Below are positions 30,192 to 38,856 of a stretch of DNA of 64,000 nucleotides, piece by piece. The stretch's first letter is position 1. Each line of letters opens with the position of its first letter. The stretch covers positions 818,072-882,071 of the forward strand of contig NZ_CP129104.1 of assembly GCF_030406605.1 (NCBI RefSeq). Reading direction: 5' to 3'. The DNA is from Curtobacterium sp. 458 (GTDB taxonomy: Bacteria; Actinomycetota; Actinomycetes; Actinomycetales; Microbacteriaceae). The notes under the pieces were generated by a model, which saw only the letters and a program-made list of their open reading frames with translations, searched no databases and was not told where the DNA came from. A program made the translations under genes and the position numbers.

Positions 30192-30646
30192 GCACCGTCC
30201 GCGAGCGCGCTGCAGCCCTGCGGCGGCAGGCGGACGCCCGTCGGCGGGTGCAGCGGCTCGGGCTCCCCCGACGCCTGACCCTGGCGGAGCTCGTCGCACG
30301 GGCGGAGGCGACGCTCGGCAAGCCGATCGAGGTGCGCACGTCGGACCTCCCCGGCGACCTGTCCGCACGGCTCATCCAACGTCGCGACCGCGCGCTGCTG
30401 GAGACTCGCTCCGGCCTGTCCGAGCGGTCGCGTACGGCATCCGTGCTCCACGAGCTCGCGCACGTGTTCCTCGCCGACCACGGCTGCGACCACGAGGCGT
30501 ACACGGGGCTGCTCACCGGACGGACGGCGTTCACCCGGTCGCTCGACACCCCGCACGAGCAGACGGTGGAGCTCGTCGCCGACCAGCTGGCCCTCCACAT
30601 CGGTCTGCTCGACCCCGGCGAGCGCACGCCCGGGATCTTCCGGTGA
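30188..30646 (+). CDS. ImmA/IrrE-family zinc metallopeptidase
   Basis: A 152-aa protein with the zinc motif H88-ELA-H92 and a downstream candidate third ligand E128 (TVELVADQLA). The family cleaves partner XRE repressors to switch on genes. GTG start overlaps the XRE stop (GTGA). The substrate is presumably the XRE protein encoded immediately upstream. Confidence 0.85.
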   Translation: MSTVRERAAALRRQADARRRVQRLGLPRRLTLAELVARAEATLGKPIEVRTSDLPGDLSARLIQRRDRALLETRSGLSERSRTASVLHELAHVFLADHGCDHEAYTGLLTGRTAFTRSLDTPHEQTVELVADQLALHIGLLDPGERTPGIFR

Positions 30647-31584
30647 CCCTGCACGTCTGGGGGTCGTTGCCGGTCTGGGGCATCCTCGTGGTGCTCCTCG
30701 TGCGGCTGGGGCTCGTCCGCACCCAGTCCGCGAGCGTGACGTGGCTCACGGTGTGCTGCGCGTTCGTCGCGGTCGGCCTCTCGATCAACCAGCCCGACGT
30801 GCTCGGGGTGCTCGCGCGGGCCACCGGCGTGCCGAACGTCGCGGACGTCGTCGGGCGCTGCTTGATGGTCTGCGGGATGTTCGCGCTCGCGCAGTCGGTC
30901 GAGGCCGCTGCACGCACGGCCCGGCTGCTGCGACCGGGTCGGATCGTCGCGTGCGTCGCGGTGCTCGTCACCCTGGTGGTGCTGTTCTCGCTGATCGACG
31001 CCCCGCGCCCGACGGCGCAGTTCATGGTCGTGTACGGCGACCAGCTCCCGACCGCCCTCTACTCCGCGGTGGAGATGTCCTTCATCGCGATCGTCATCGC
31101 GCGGTCGGCCGTCGCCGTGCTCGGTGCGTTCCGGCGCGGCGAGCAGATGGGTCGGATGTACTGGCTCTTCGTCGTCGGGGCCGCGGCGATGGTGCTGCTC
31201 GCCGCGATCGCCGTCGCGATGGACGCCGCCCACGTGCTCGGTGCGTCCACGGTCGTCGGCGCGCTGTCGGTCGTCTACGCGCCGGTCTTCCTGACCTCGA
31301 TGGTCCTGCTGGCCCTCGGCGCTGCAGGCGGAGTGCTGCCCGACGCCGTCCGTGAGTTCCGCGAGTGGCGCGCTGCCCGCCGGCGGTTCCGCACGCTCGA
31401 ACCCGACCTGCACCGACTCGAGTCGGCGTCGGGGAACCGAGGGCTGTACTTCACCAACGTGTGGCAGCGTCGAGAGTGGCGGAGCCGTCTGCACCGCCTG
31501 GAGCTCGAGATCGAGGACCGCGCCCGCGAGGCCGGGCTCGCCGCGCCCTCCACCACCGAACCCGACCCGTCAGGAGCGAGATGA
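30643..31584 (+). CDS. DUF6545 / MAB_1171c-like multi-pass membrane protein
   Basis: A 313-aa protein with seven predicted membrane spans in residues 1-230 and a cytoplasmic C-terminal domain (FREWRAARRRFRTLEPDLHR, then QRREWRSRLHRLELEIEDRA). This architecture matches actinobacterial membrane proteins encoded next to XRE/ImmA pairs. Function unknown; possible signal receptor for the operon. Overlaps both neighbours by 4 bp. Confidence 0.75.
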   Translation: MTLHVWGSLPVWGILVVLLVRLGLVRTQSASVTWLTVCCAFVAVGLSINQPDVLGVLARATGVPNVADVVGRCLMVCGMFALAQSVEAAARTARLLRPGRIVACVAVLVTLVVLFSLIDAPRPTAQFMVVYGDQLPTALYSAVEMSFIAIVIARSAVAVLGAFRRGEQMGRMYWLFVVGAAAMVLLAAIAVAMDAAHVLGASTVVGALSVVYAPVFLTSMVLLALGAAGGVLPDAVREFREWRAARRRFRTLEPDLHRLESASGNRGLYFTNVWQRREWRSRLHRLELEIEDRAREAGLAAPSTTEPDPSGAR

Positions 31585-32612
31585 CCGCCACAGGACGCAC
31601 CACCGCGATCGGGACCGCGATCGGCGCCGCGGGGACGTTCGGCCTCGGCGCCCTGGTCGCCCGCCGGCTGCTCTTCCCCACGCCCTACACCGCGACCGCG
31701 ACGGTCCGGTCCTCGTCGTCGACGGAGGTCGAGTTCGCAGCGACCCGCGACACCCGGCTCCCCGGCACCTACCGGATCACCCGTGGCAGCACCTCGGTCC
31801 GTGTCGGCGCGGTCCTCGGCGAGAGCGACGGCGACGGCGACGGCGACACCGTGCGTCGGCAGCTCCTCGACGGCCCCGCACCCGAGGCCGGCGACTGGAC
31901 GTGGGACGCGCTCATGCACGACGTCGTCGCCGAGGTCCTCCCCGGCCCGGCCACCGGCCCCGACACCACCGTCTCGCGCACGCACGTCGTCCACGTGCAC
32001 GGCCAGTCGCTCGGCCCGCGGCAGGTCCTCCGCGGCATCCCGGTCTGGGACGCCCTCGAGGCATCGTCGGAGATCGTCGACACCACCGACCTGCCGCTCC
32101 GCTCCCTCGACCCAGGCGCTGCGGAACGCATCGTCGACCGGGTCCGTTCCGCCCGCGCCCGCGGCGCCGAGCGCGTCGTCCTGCAGGGTTGGTCGGCGGG
32201 TGCCCTGGCGTGCTCGATCGCCGCGTCACGCACACCCGTCGACGGTCTGGTCGGCATCGCGCCACTGCTCGACGTCCGGTCCGCCCTCCGCGGTGCCGTG
32301 AGCGCCGTCCGACTACCCCGGTTCGTCGGGAGCGTCGCCGCACGGATCGCGACGACACCGGTCCTCTCGCGGCTCGCGGGTGCTGCGGAACCGGTCCGGA
32401 CCGCGACCTGGCAGGCATCCGGCACGCGGACCCTCCTGCTGCGGTCCACGGCGGACCCGTTCGTGGCGGCGACCGACGTGTCCGCCGCCGTCCAGCGCGG
32501 CGCGACGGTGGTCAGCTTCGCGACGGCGCCGCACACGCTCGAGTGGAACGAGGACCCGGAGCGCTTCGACGACGCCGTCCGGACCTTCGCGACGACGCTG
32601 CGCGACGCCTGA
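31581..32612 (+). CDS. Alpha/beta-hydrolase fold protein
   Basis: A 343-aa protein with an N-terminal hydrophobic anchor, strand segment VVHVHGQSLGPRQVL, nucleophile elbow GWSAGA (S205), and a late APHTLEWNED segment carrying the likely catalytic His, with acid candidate in RSTADPF. Last gene of the XRE-ImmA-DUF6545 operon, coupled by ATGA. Substrate unknown; lipid or signal ester are possibilities. Confidence 0.8.
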   Translation: MTATGRTTAIGTAIGAAGTFGLGALVARRLLFPTPYTATATVRSSSSTEVEFAATRDTRLPGTYRITRGSTSVRVGAVLGESDGDGDGDTVRRQLLDGPAPEAGDWTWDALMHDVVAEVLPGPATGPDTTVSRTHVVHVHGQSLGPRQVLRGIPVWDALEASSEIVDTTDLPLRSLDPGAAERIVDRVRSARARGAERVVLQGWSAGALACSIAASRTPVDGLVGIAPLLDVRSALRGAVSAVRLPRFVGSVAARIATTPVLSRLAGAAEPVRTATWQASGTRTLLLRSTADPFVAATDVSAAVQRGATVVSFATAPHTLEWNEDPERFDDAVRTFATTLRDA

Positions 32613-32664
32613 CCGCTCCGGCACACAGCGCCACCCGGCACACAGCAACGGCCGGCACAGAGCA

Positions 32665-32694
32665 ACGGCCCCGGTCCGTGAGGACCGGGGCCGT
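32665..32694 (+). terminator. Operon terminator
   Basis: ACGGCCCCGGTCC (32665-32677) with GGACCGGGGCCGT (32682-32694), loop GTGA. Ends the four-gene operon. Two GGGGGGAAC motifs (about 32713 and 32751) follow, unexplained. Confidence 0.8.
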
Positions 32695-32853
32695 CGGCGA
32701 CTCGACACGTTGGGGGGAACAGTCGAGCCGCTCACATCCGAGGAGCTGGGGGGAACGCCTCGGGTGTGGAACCACCGTACCGCGACCGAGCAGTGGATGT
32801 GGTGTGCCATCCGCGCAACGTGACGGGATACGGACTGGTCACGACCCACGACG

Positions 32854-32893
32854 GACGGGAGGCACGGTGCCAGCTGGCACCGTGCCTCCCGTC
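32854..32893. repeat. 40-bp perfect palindrome, copy 2 of the family
   Basis: Arm GACGGGAGGCACGGTGCCAG and exact complement. Identical core to 29571-29612. Lies 16 bp beyond the clpC stop, so it probably terminates clpC. Confidence 0.9.
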
Positions 32894-32909
32894 AGAAGGT
32901 GGTCGCGTC

Positions 32910-35408
32910 CTAGGACTCGATCTCGCCAGCCGGCTCGGCAGCGCCGGTGAGGACCTCCTCGCGACCCGGCTGACGCCCGGTCTCGAACTGGAACGCACCG
33001 TCGTGGAAGTCGACCTTCACGTGGTCGCCGGCGTTCAGCTCACCCTGCAGGATGTGCTCGGACAGCTGGTCCTCGACCTCGTGCTGCATCGCGCGACGCA
33101 GGGGGCGAGCCCCGAGAGCCGGGTCGAACCCGACCTTGATGAGCTGCTCCTTGGCGGCGAGCGTGAGCTCCACCGTCATGTCGCGGTCGAGCAGGCGGTC
33201 CGCCAGACGCTTCACGAAGAGGTCCACGATCTGCAGCAGCTCGGACTGCGAGAGCTGCGGGAACACGATCGTGTCGTCGACGCGGTTGAGGAACTCCGGC
33301 TTGAAGTGCTTCTTGAGCTCCTCGTTCACCTTCGAGCGCATGCGGTCGTAGCCGACGCCCGAGTCGCCCTCGATCTGGAAGCCCACCGGACCACCAGCGA
33401 TGCCCTGCGAACCGAGGTTCGTGGTCATGATGATGACGGTGTTCTTGAAGTCGACGACCCGGCCCTGACCATCGGTCAGACGACCCTCTTCGAGGACCTG
33501 CAGCAACGAGTTGAAGATGTCCGGGTGGGCCTTCTCGATCTCGTCGAAGAGAACCACGGAGAACGGCTTGCGGCGGACCTTCTCGGTGAGCTGGCCGCCC
33601 TCCTCGAAGCCGACGAACCCGGGAGGGGCACCGAAGAGCCGCGAGACCGTGTGCTTCTCGCCGAACTCCGACATGTCGAGGGAGATCAGCGCGCCCTCGT
33701 CGTCGAAGAGGAACTCGGCGAGCGCCTTGGCGAGCTCGGTCTTCCCGACGCCCGTGGGGCCGGCGAAGATGAACGAGCCCGAGGGGCGGTTCGGGTCCTT
33801 CAGGCCAGCGCGGGTGCGGCGGATCGTCTTCGAGAGTGCCGAGATGGCCTCTTCCTGACCGATGACGCGCTCGTGCAGGGCCTTCTCCATGAAGACGAGG
33901 CGCGAGGTCTCCTCTTCCGTGAGCTTGAACACCGGGATGCCCGTGGCCTGCGCCAGGACCTCGGCGATGATGCCCTCGTCGACGGTGCCGGACGCGGCTA
34001 CGTCACCCGCACGCCACTGCTTCTCGAGGCGGAGACGCTCGCCGAGGAGCTTCTTCTCCTCGTCGCGGAGCGACGCGGCCTTCTCGAAGTCCTGTTCCTC
34101 GATCGCGGCTTCCTTCGACCCGCGGACCGTCGAGATCTTCTCGTCGAACTCGCGGAGCTCCGGCGGCGCCGACAGGATCGACAGGCGGAGGCGTGCGCCG
34201 GCCTCGTCGATCAGGTCGATGGCCTTGTCCGGCAGGAAGCGGTCCTGCACGTAGCGGTCCGCGAGGTTCGCCGCGGCGACGATCGCACCGTCGGTGATGG
34301 ACACCTTGTGGAACGCCTCGTACTTGTCGCGGAGGCCCTTGAGGATGTTGATCGCGTGCGGCAGCGACGGCTCGTTGACCTGCACCGGCTGGAAGCGGCG
34401 CTCGAGTGCGGCGTCCTTCTCGAAGTGCTTGCGGTACTCGTCGAGCGTGGTCGCACCGATGGTCTGCAGCTCACCGCGGGCGAGGAGCGGCTTGAGGATC
34501 GACGCGGCGTCGATCGCGCCCTCGGCAGCACCCGCACCGACGAGCGTGTGGATCTCGTCGATGAAGACGATGATGTCGCCGCGGGTGCGGATCTCCTTCG
34601 TGACCTTCTTGAGGCGCTCCTCGAAGTCACCGCGGTAGCGGGACCCGGCGATGAGCGACCCGAGGTCGAGCGAGTAGAGCTGCTTGTCCTTCAGCGTCTC
34701 CGGGACGTCGCCCTTGACGATCGCCTGGGCGAGGCCCTCGACGACCGCGGTCTTGCCGACGCCGGGCTCACCGATCAGGACGGGGTTGTTCTTGGAGCGA
34801 CGGGAGAGGATCTGCATGACCCGCTCCATCTCCTTCTCGCGCCCGATGACCGGGTCGAGCTTGGCGTCGCGGGCGGCCTGGGTGAGGTTCCGACCGAACT
34901 GGTCGAGGACCTGCGACCCCTGCTGCGCGTTCTGCTGGGTCTCGCCGCCGACGGCGACGGCTTCCTTGCCCTGGTAGCCGGACAGGAGCTGGATGACCTG
35001 CTGGCGGACGCGGTTGAGGTCCGCGCCGAGCTTGACGAGCACCTGGGCGGCGACGCCCTCGCCCTCGCGGATGAGGCCGAGGAGGATGTGCTCGGTGCCG
35101 ATGTAGTTGTGGCCGAGCTGCAGCGCCTCGCGCAGGGACAGCTCGAGCACCTTCTTGGCGCGCGGCGTGAACGGGATGTGCCCGGTCGGCTGCTGCTGCC
35201 CCTGCCCGATGATGTCCTGGACCTGCTCGCGGACGGCATCGAGCGAGATGCCGAGCGACTCCAGCGCCTTGGCGGCGACGCCCTCGCCCTCGTGGATGAG
35301 GCCGAGGAGGATGTGCTCGGTGCCGATGTAGTTGTGGTTGAGCATCTTCGCTTCTTCTTGAGCGAGGACGACAACACGACGGGCTCGGTCGGTGAATCTC
35401 TCGAACAT
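32910..35408 (-). CDS. clpC: ATP-dependent Clp protease ATPase subunit ClpC
   Basis: An 832-aa Hsp100 unfoldase that feeds ClpP. Two N-terminal Clp_N repeats ([19 protein letters not shown], then [19 protein letters not shown]), first AAA with GEPGVGKT, a UVR-like coiled middle region ([19 protein letters not shown]), second AAA with GPTGVGKT, and ClpB_D2 C-terminus. Length is normal for ClpC. GGGAGAG Shine-Dalgarno before ATG. GTTCGCCGTGGGCG at 35489-35502 upstream is a weak ClgR-type candidate. Confidence 0.97.
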   Translation of the reverse strand: MFERFTDRARRVVVLAQEEAKMLNHNYIGTEHILLGLIHEGEGVAAKALESLGISLDAVREQVQDIIGQGQQQPTGHIPFTPRAKKVLELSLREALQLGHNYIGTEHILLGLIREGEGVAAQVLVKLGADLNRVRQQVIQLLSGYQGKEAVAVGGETQQNAQQGSQVLDQFGRNLTQAARDAKLDPVIGREKEMERVMQILSRRSKNNPVLIGEPGVGKTAVVEGLAQAIVKGDVPETLKDKQLYSLDLGSLIAGSRYRGDFEERLKKVTKEIRTRGDIIVFIDEIHTLVGAGAAEGAIDAASILKPLLARGELQTIGATTLDEYRKHFEKDAALERRFQPVQVNEPSLPHAINILKGLRDKYEAFHKVSITDGAIVAAANLADRYVQDRFLPDKAIDLIDEAGARLRLSILSAPPELREFDEKISTVRGSKEAAIEEQDFEKAASLRDEEKKLLGERLRLEKQWRAGDVAASGTVDEGIIAEVLAQATGIPVFKLTEEETSRLVFMEKALHERVIGQEEAISALSKTIRRTRAGLKDPNRPSGSFIFAGPTGVGKTELAKALAEFLFDDEGALISLDMSEFGEKHTVSRLFGAPPGFVGFEEGGQLTEKVRRKPFSVVLFDEIEKAHPDIFNSLLQVLEEGRLTDGQGRVVDFKNTVIIMTTNLGSQGIAGGPVGFQIEGDSGVGYDRMRSKVNEELKKHFKPEFLNRVDDTIVFPQLSQSELLQIVDLFVKRLADRLLDRDMTVELTLAAKEQLIKVGFDPALGARPLRRAMQHEVEDQLSEHILQGELNAGDHVKVDFHDGAFQFETGRQPGREEVLTGAAEPAGEIES

Positions 35409-35552
35409 GTGCTCTCCCTTGCCGGACCGGTACTGGCCCGGTGACGTACATCGAGACTAACCAGCCGACCCCGAGTGGTCTGCCCCTGTTCGCCGTGGGC
35501 GTGACCCCTGGTGCGCCTGGCGCACAGCGCGGTCGCCGCGCGACCACGGAGC

Positions 35553-35594
35553 GGACGGGAGGGACGGTGAGGGCCCGCCCCGCGCCTCCCGTCC
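35553..35594. repeat. Diverged copy 3 of the GGACGGGAGG palindrome
   Basis: Outer arms GGACGGGAGG and CCTCCCGTCC are intact; the centre has decayed. Between the divergent clpC and NAD kinase genes. Confidence 0.7.
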
Positions 35595-35655
35595 GGCGGT
35601 CCGTCACGACGCGACCCGGAGGGTGCTGTCCGGCGGGAGTCGGTACCATCCGGGC

Positions 35656-36588
35656 ATGGAGCAGCCCGTCGTCGGCCTCGTCGTCCACCCGACCAAGAAC
35701 GTGCAGGAGTCCGTCGAGACCCTGCGCCGCTGGAACGCCTCCGGCCGCGGCGAGCTCCTCGCCCGACGGGCGGACGCGCAGCGCCTCGGCGGCACGATCG
35801 ACGTCGTCGACGAGGACGAGTTCACCGACCGGGTCGACATGGTCGTGGCGCTCGGTGGCGACGGCACCATGCTCGGGGCGATGCGGCTCGTCGCCCGACG
35901 CCCGGTCCCCGTGCTCGGCGTCAACTACGGCAACGTGGGCTTCCTCGTCGAGATCGAGCCGCCGGAGCTCGAGGCGGCGCTCGAACGGCTCTCCGCCGGC
36001 GAGTACCAGCTCGAGCCGCACCACGCCCTCGAGGCGAAGCTGTCCTGGAGCGGTGCCCGCACGGAGTACCTCGCGTTCAACGACCTCACGGTGGTGCGAC
36101 GCCCCGGGGCCGGGCAGGTCTCGGCGGACCTCAGCGTGGGCGGCCTCGGCTACGGCTACTACCGGGCCGACGCCATCGTGGCCTCAACCCCGGCCGGGTC
36201 GACCGCCTACAACTACGCAGCGGGCGGCCCGGTGCTCTCCCCCGCGCTCTCGGGATCGGTCGTCACCCCGGTCGCCCCGATGGCCGGCATCGACCGCTCG
36301 GTGGTCCTGGCGGCGCGGGAGCGGTACCGACTCGACATCGCCGAGGGCACGCGGAGTGCGGCACTCGAGGTCGACGGTCTCGTCGTCGGCGAGGTCGCGA
36401 CGGGCGCCCAGATCGACATCCGCCTCCGGAAGGACGCGTCGAGCGTGGTCCGGCTCGACGCAGCACGGCACGGCCGCACCGGGCGGGTGAAGCTCAGCCT
36501 GCTCGACCTGCCGGTGCGTCCCGACCAGCTCATCGAACTCATCCCGCAGGACCTGCGCCAGCGGCTCTCGCACGACCTCGAGCAGTAG
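35656..36588 (+). CDS. nadK: NAD kinase
   Basis: A 310-aa NAD(+) kinase making NADP. GGDGTML motif near residue 73, NYGNVGFL, conserved NDLTVVR, and ASTPAGSTAYNYAAGGPVLS diacylglycerol-kinase-type block. ATG with TACCAT ending six bases upstream. The N-terminus (VVGLVVHPTKNVQESVETLR) is typical. A second nadK elsewhere is possible since this is not in the usual tlyA-recN context. Confidence 0.93.
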   Translation: MEQPVVGLVVHPTKNVQESVETLRRWNASGRGELLARRADAQRLGGTIDVVDEDEFTDRVDMVVALGGDGTMLGAMRLVARRPVPVLGVNYGNVGFLVEIEPPELEAALERLSAGEYQLEPHHALEAKLSWSGARTEYLAFNDLTVVRRPGAGQVSADLSVGGLGYGYYRADAIVASTPAGSTAYNYAAGGPVLSPALSGSVVTPVAPMAGIDRSVVLAARERYRLDIAEGTRSAALEVDGLVVGEVATGAQIDIRLRKDASSVVRLDAARHGRTGRVKLSLLDLPVRPDQLIELIPQDLRQRLSHDLEQ

Positions 36589-36653
36589 ACGCTGCGGGCG
36601 GGGCCGCTCGCAGCCGCCTCGGGCGGGGTCGTACCGGGCCCGGACGTGCGAGT

Positions 36654-36682
36654 GGCCCGCCCCGGAATCGCCGGGACGGGCC
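36654..36682. terminator. Hairpin between convergent nadK and sigma factor
   Basis: GGCCCGCCCCGG (36654-36665) and CCGGGACGGGCC (36671-36682) form a stem with one mismatch, loop AATCG. Confidence 0.65.
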
Positions 36683-36771
36683 TTCCCATCACCCCACCGG
36701 ACCGCCTTCCCACAGGTCGGTCCGGTTCCCCGAGCCGGAGCAGCTGCCCCGGCCGAAGTTCCTCGCTGACC

Positions 36772-37842
36772 TCAGTCGGTCAGGTACAGCTGCATGTCCT
36801 GCGAGACCGCCTTGGCGAACAGGCGCAGCTTGGCGCGCGACTCCACCCGGCTGACGGCCTGACGGGTCGTGTGCACGATCTTCGAGATCTCGTCGAGCGT
36901 CATCGGCTTGTCGTCGTCGAGGCCGTAGCGCATGCGGATCACGTTCGCCTCGTCGCTCGGCAGCTCGGCCACGATCGACCGGATGTCCCGGTGCAGCAGC
37001 GTGGTCTCGGTGAGCTCGTTGGGGCTCGCGGCGTCCTCGTCCTCGATGAAGTCACCGAGTTCGCTGTCGTCCGAGTCGCCGACGACGGTGTGGATCGACA
37101 CCGGCTCGTGCGAACGGCCCTTCAGGTCGAGGAGCTCCTCGACGCTCATGCTCAGCTCCGCCGCGACCTCGTCGGGCATCGGCGCACGGCCGAGGTCGAC
37201 GGTGAGGTCGCGCTCGGTGCGACTGATCTTGTTGATGAGCTCCACGGTGTGGACCGGGATGCGGATCGTGCGGGCCTTGTCGGCGAGACCGCGCGAGATG
37301 GCCTGGCGGATCCACCACGTGGCGTAGGTCGAGAACTTGTAGCCCTGGGTGAAGTCGAACTTCTCCACCGCGCGGACGAGGCCGAGGTTGCCCTCCTGGA
37401 TGACGTCCATGAAGGGCAGGCCGCGCTGCGAGTAGCGCTTGGCGATGCTCACGACGAGGCGCAGGTTCGACGTGATCATGCGCTCCTTGGCGCGCTCACC
37501 GTCGCGGACGAGCCAGCGCAGCTCGCGCTGGAGGTTCTTGTCGAGCCCGGACTCGGTGTGCAGCTTCTCCTCGGCGAACAGGCCGACCTCGATGCGCCGG
37601 GCGATCTGTGCCTCTTCCTCGGCGGTGAGGAGCGAGAGGCGGCCGATGTGGCGGAGGTAGTCGCCGACCTGATCGACGGAGGCGCCGCGGACGCCGGCGA
37701 GCTGCTCGTCGGCCTCGACCTCGGTGCCGAGGGTGGTCGACTCGACGGTCGCGTCCGCGGTCTTCGCGGCCGCGGCCTTCTTGGTCGTGCTGCGGCGGGT
37801 GGTGGTGCCGTTCGTGGTCGGTGCTGCCGTTGCGATCGTCAT
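36772..37842 (-). CDS. Primary-like (group 1/2) RNA polymerase sigma-70 factor
   Basis: A 356-aa sigma factor. Lys/Ala/Thr-rich N-terminus, region 1.2 (VGDYLRHIGRLSLLTAEEE), region 2 (NLRLVVSIAKRYSQRGLPF, YKFSTYATWWIRQAI), region 3 and region 4 (MTLDEISKIVHTTRQAVSRV). It lacks a long region 1.1, which suits SigB/HrdD-type paralogues of the principal factor. GGGAGAG Shine-Dalgarno before the ATG. Confidence 0.92.
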   Translation of the reverse strand: MTIATAAPTTNGTTTRRSTTKKAAAAKTADATVESTTLGTEVEADEQLAGVRGASVDQVGDYLRHIGRLSLLTAEEEAQIARRIEVGLFAEEKLHTESGLDKNLQRELRWLVRDGERAKERMITSNLRLVVSIAKRYSQRGLPFMDVIQEGNLGLVRAVEKFDFTQGYKFSTYATWWIRQAISRGLADKARTIRIPVHTVELINKISRTERDLTVDLGRAPMPDEVAAELSMSVEELLDLKGRSHEPVSIHTVVGDSDDSELGDFIEDEDAASPNELTETTLLHRDIRSIVAELPSDEANVIRMRYGLDDDKPMTLDEISKIVHTTRQAVSRVESRAKLRLFAKAVSQDMQLYLTD

Positions 37843-38187
37843 GTGACGCTCTCCCTGCGTTCGACGGTGATGGGCCTCAGGTGGGGGTGTTGATGAGTAA
37901 AGCGGTTGCGAGGTGTACCCCACAAATCGATGTGATCGATTCCCAGGCTTCTCCGTGCTTCAGCCTCCGAACCGTCCCCCACGGGGTACAGCGTGGGGCC
38001 AGTCTGGCCCCACTCCAGGCCCGAGAACAAGGGTGTGACGCGATGTTTCCGGCGTTGCAGTGGTGTTTCTTCCGCGTTTCCGAGGGTGTACCCCGGCTCA
38101 CCGCGCCGGGTGGACACAAGAAAGGGGTACGGCGGACCAGGTCGGTGTGATCTGGCCGTCGTACCCCGAATACCGAACGGGTGGGGG
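37843..38187. promoter_or_regulatory. 345-bp leader of the sigma factor gene with repeated GTACCCC
   Basis: No convincing gene. GTACCCC or its inverse GGGGTAC occurs five times (about 37914, 37983, 38093, 38126, 38161). A hairpin TGGGGCCA/TGGCCCCA lies at 37994-38012. GGGTAC resembles -10 elements of actinobacterial alternative sigma factors, so stress-type promoters are possible. Confidence 0.4.
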
Positions 38188-38319
38188 TCACCAGGAGGGT
38201 TCGAGCCACCCGTCACGGCGCTTCGAGACCTCGAGGTCGGCGTCGCGGTCGAACTCGTCGTACTCGCTCTCGATGTCGCCGACGAGGCTGCGACCGGCGG
38301 GGAACTGCTGCATGGGCAT
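38188..38319 (-). CDS. Small acidic hypothetical protein (43 aa)
   Basis: Starts MPMQQFPAGRSLVG, then a charged stretch (DIESEYDEFDRDADLEV), ending DGWLEPSW. Composition is protein-like. The frame is open further upstream, so the start is uncertain. Confidence 0.45.
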   Translation of the reverse strand: MPMQQFPAGRSLVGDIESEYDEFDRDADLEVSKRRDGWLEPSW

Positions 38320-38393
38320 GCCGACGATGCTCGCCCCACGGAGCGACCTGCTCGCGACGGGCCGGTGAACGGTGGGTGACGAAGCCCGGGCGG

Positions 38394-38519
38394 TCAGACG
38401 TCGACGTCGTCCTCGTCCCCGTCGACCCACTGCTCGTCCCGTGCGGGGTCGCCGAGCACCGGGTGGCCGAAGGCGTCCTCGGGGTCGAGGTCGGCGGGGT
38501 CCGGCGGGACGGTGGTCAT
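38394..38519 (-). CDS. Small acidic protein (41 aa)
   Basis: Reads MTTVPPDPADLDPEDAFGHP and ends EQWVDGDEDDVDV. Strongly acidic and in codon use like its neighbours. Short hypothetical; function unknown. Confidence 0.5.
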   Translation of the reverse strand: MTTVPPDPADLDPEDAFGHPVLGDPARDEQWVDGDEDDVDV

Positions 38520-38623
38520 GCCGCCAGTGCAGCGCCGCTGCGTGAACCGCCGGTGAACGCGATGAGTGTGCACACCGACCCGGACGGCGTCGCCGTCAGC
38601 GGCGCTGCCGACTCGGTGGGCGA

Positions 38624-38827
38624 CTACTCGGCGGACGCGGGCGACGGCGCGGGACGGCCGTGCTCCCGCTCGAAGCGGGCGCGCTCCTCGGCCTCGACCT
38701 TGGCGTAGGCGGCGCGCTCGGTGCGGTCCGCCCGCAGGATCGCGCGCATGACGAACCAGAAGATGAGGCCGACGATGACGGTCGGCGTCAGGGCGAAGAT
38801 GATCCCGGTCACGACTCCATGCGGCAC
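38624..38827 (-). CDS. Single-span membrane protein with charged tail (67 aa)
   Basis: Membrane span in residues 5-27 (VVTGIIFALTPTVIVGLIFW) then a basic/acidic helix (RADRTERAAYAKVEAEERARF). GTG start with TAGGAT ending six bases upstream. It follows lysS by 29 bp on the same strand but seems to have its own promoter. Confidence 0.75.
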   Translation of the reverse strand: MPHGVVTGIIFALTPTVIVGLIFWFVMRAILRADRTERAAYAKVEAEERARFEREHGRPAPSPASAE

Positions 38828-38856
38828 CGGGTCATCCTAACTCCCCCGACCGAAGG

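Noticed and set aside
35480..35510. ClgR operator before clpC
   Set aside because: Only a partial match (GTTCGCCGTGGGCG) to the inverted GTTCGC-type motif; too weak to annotate as a site.
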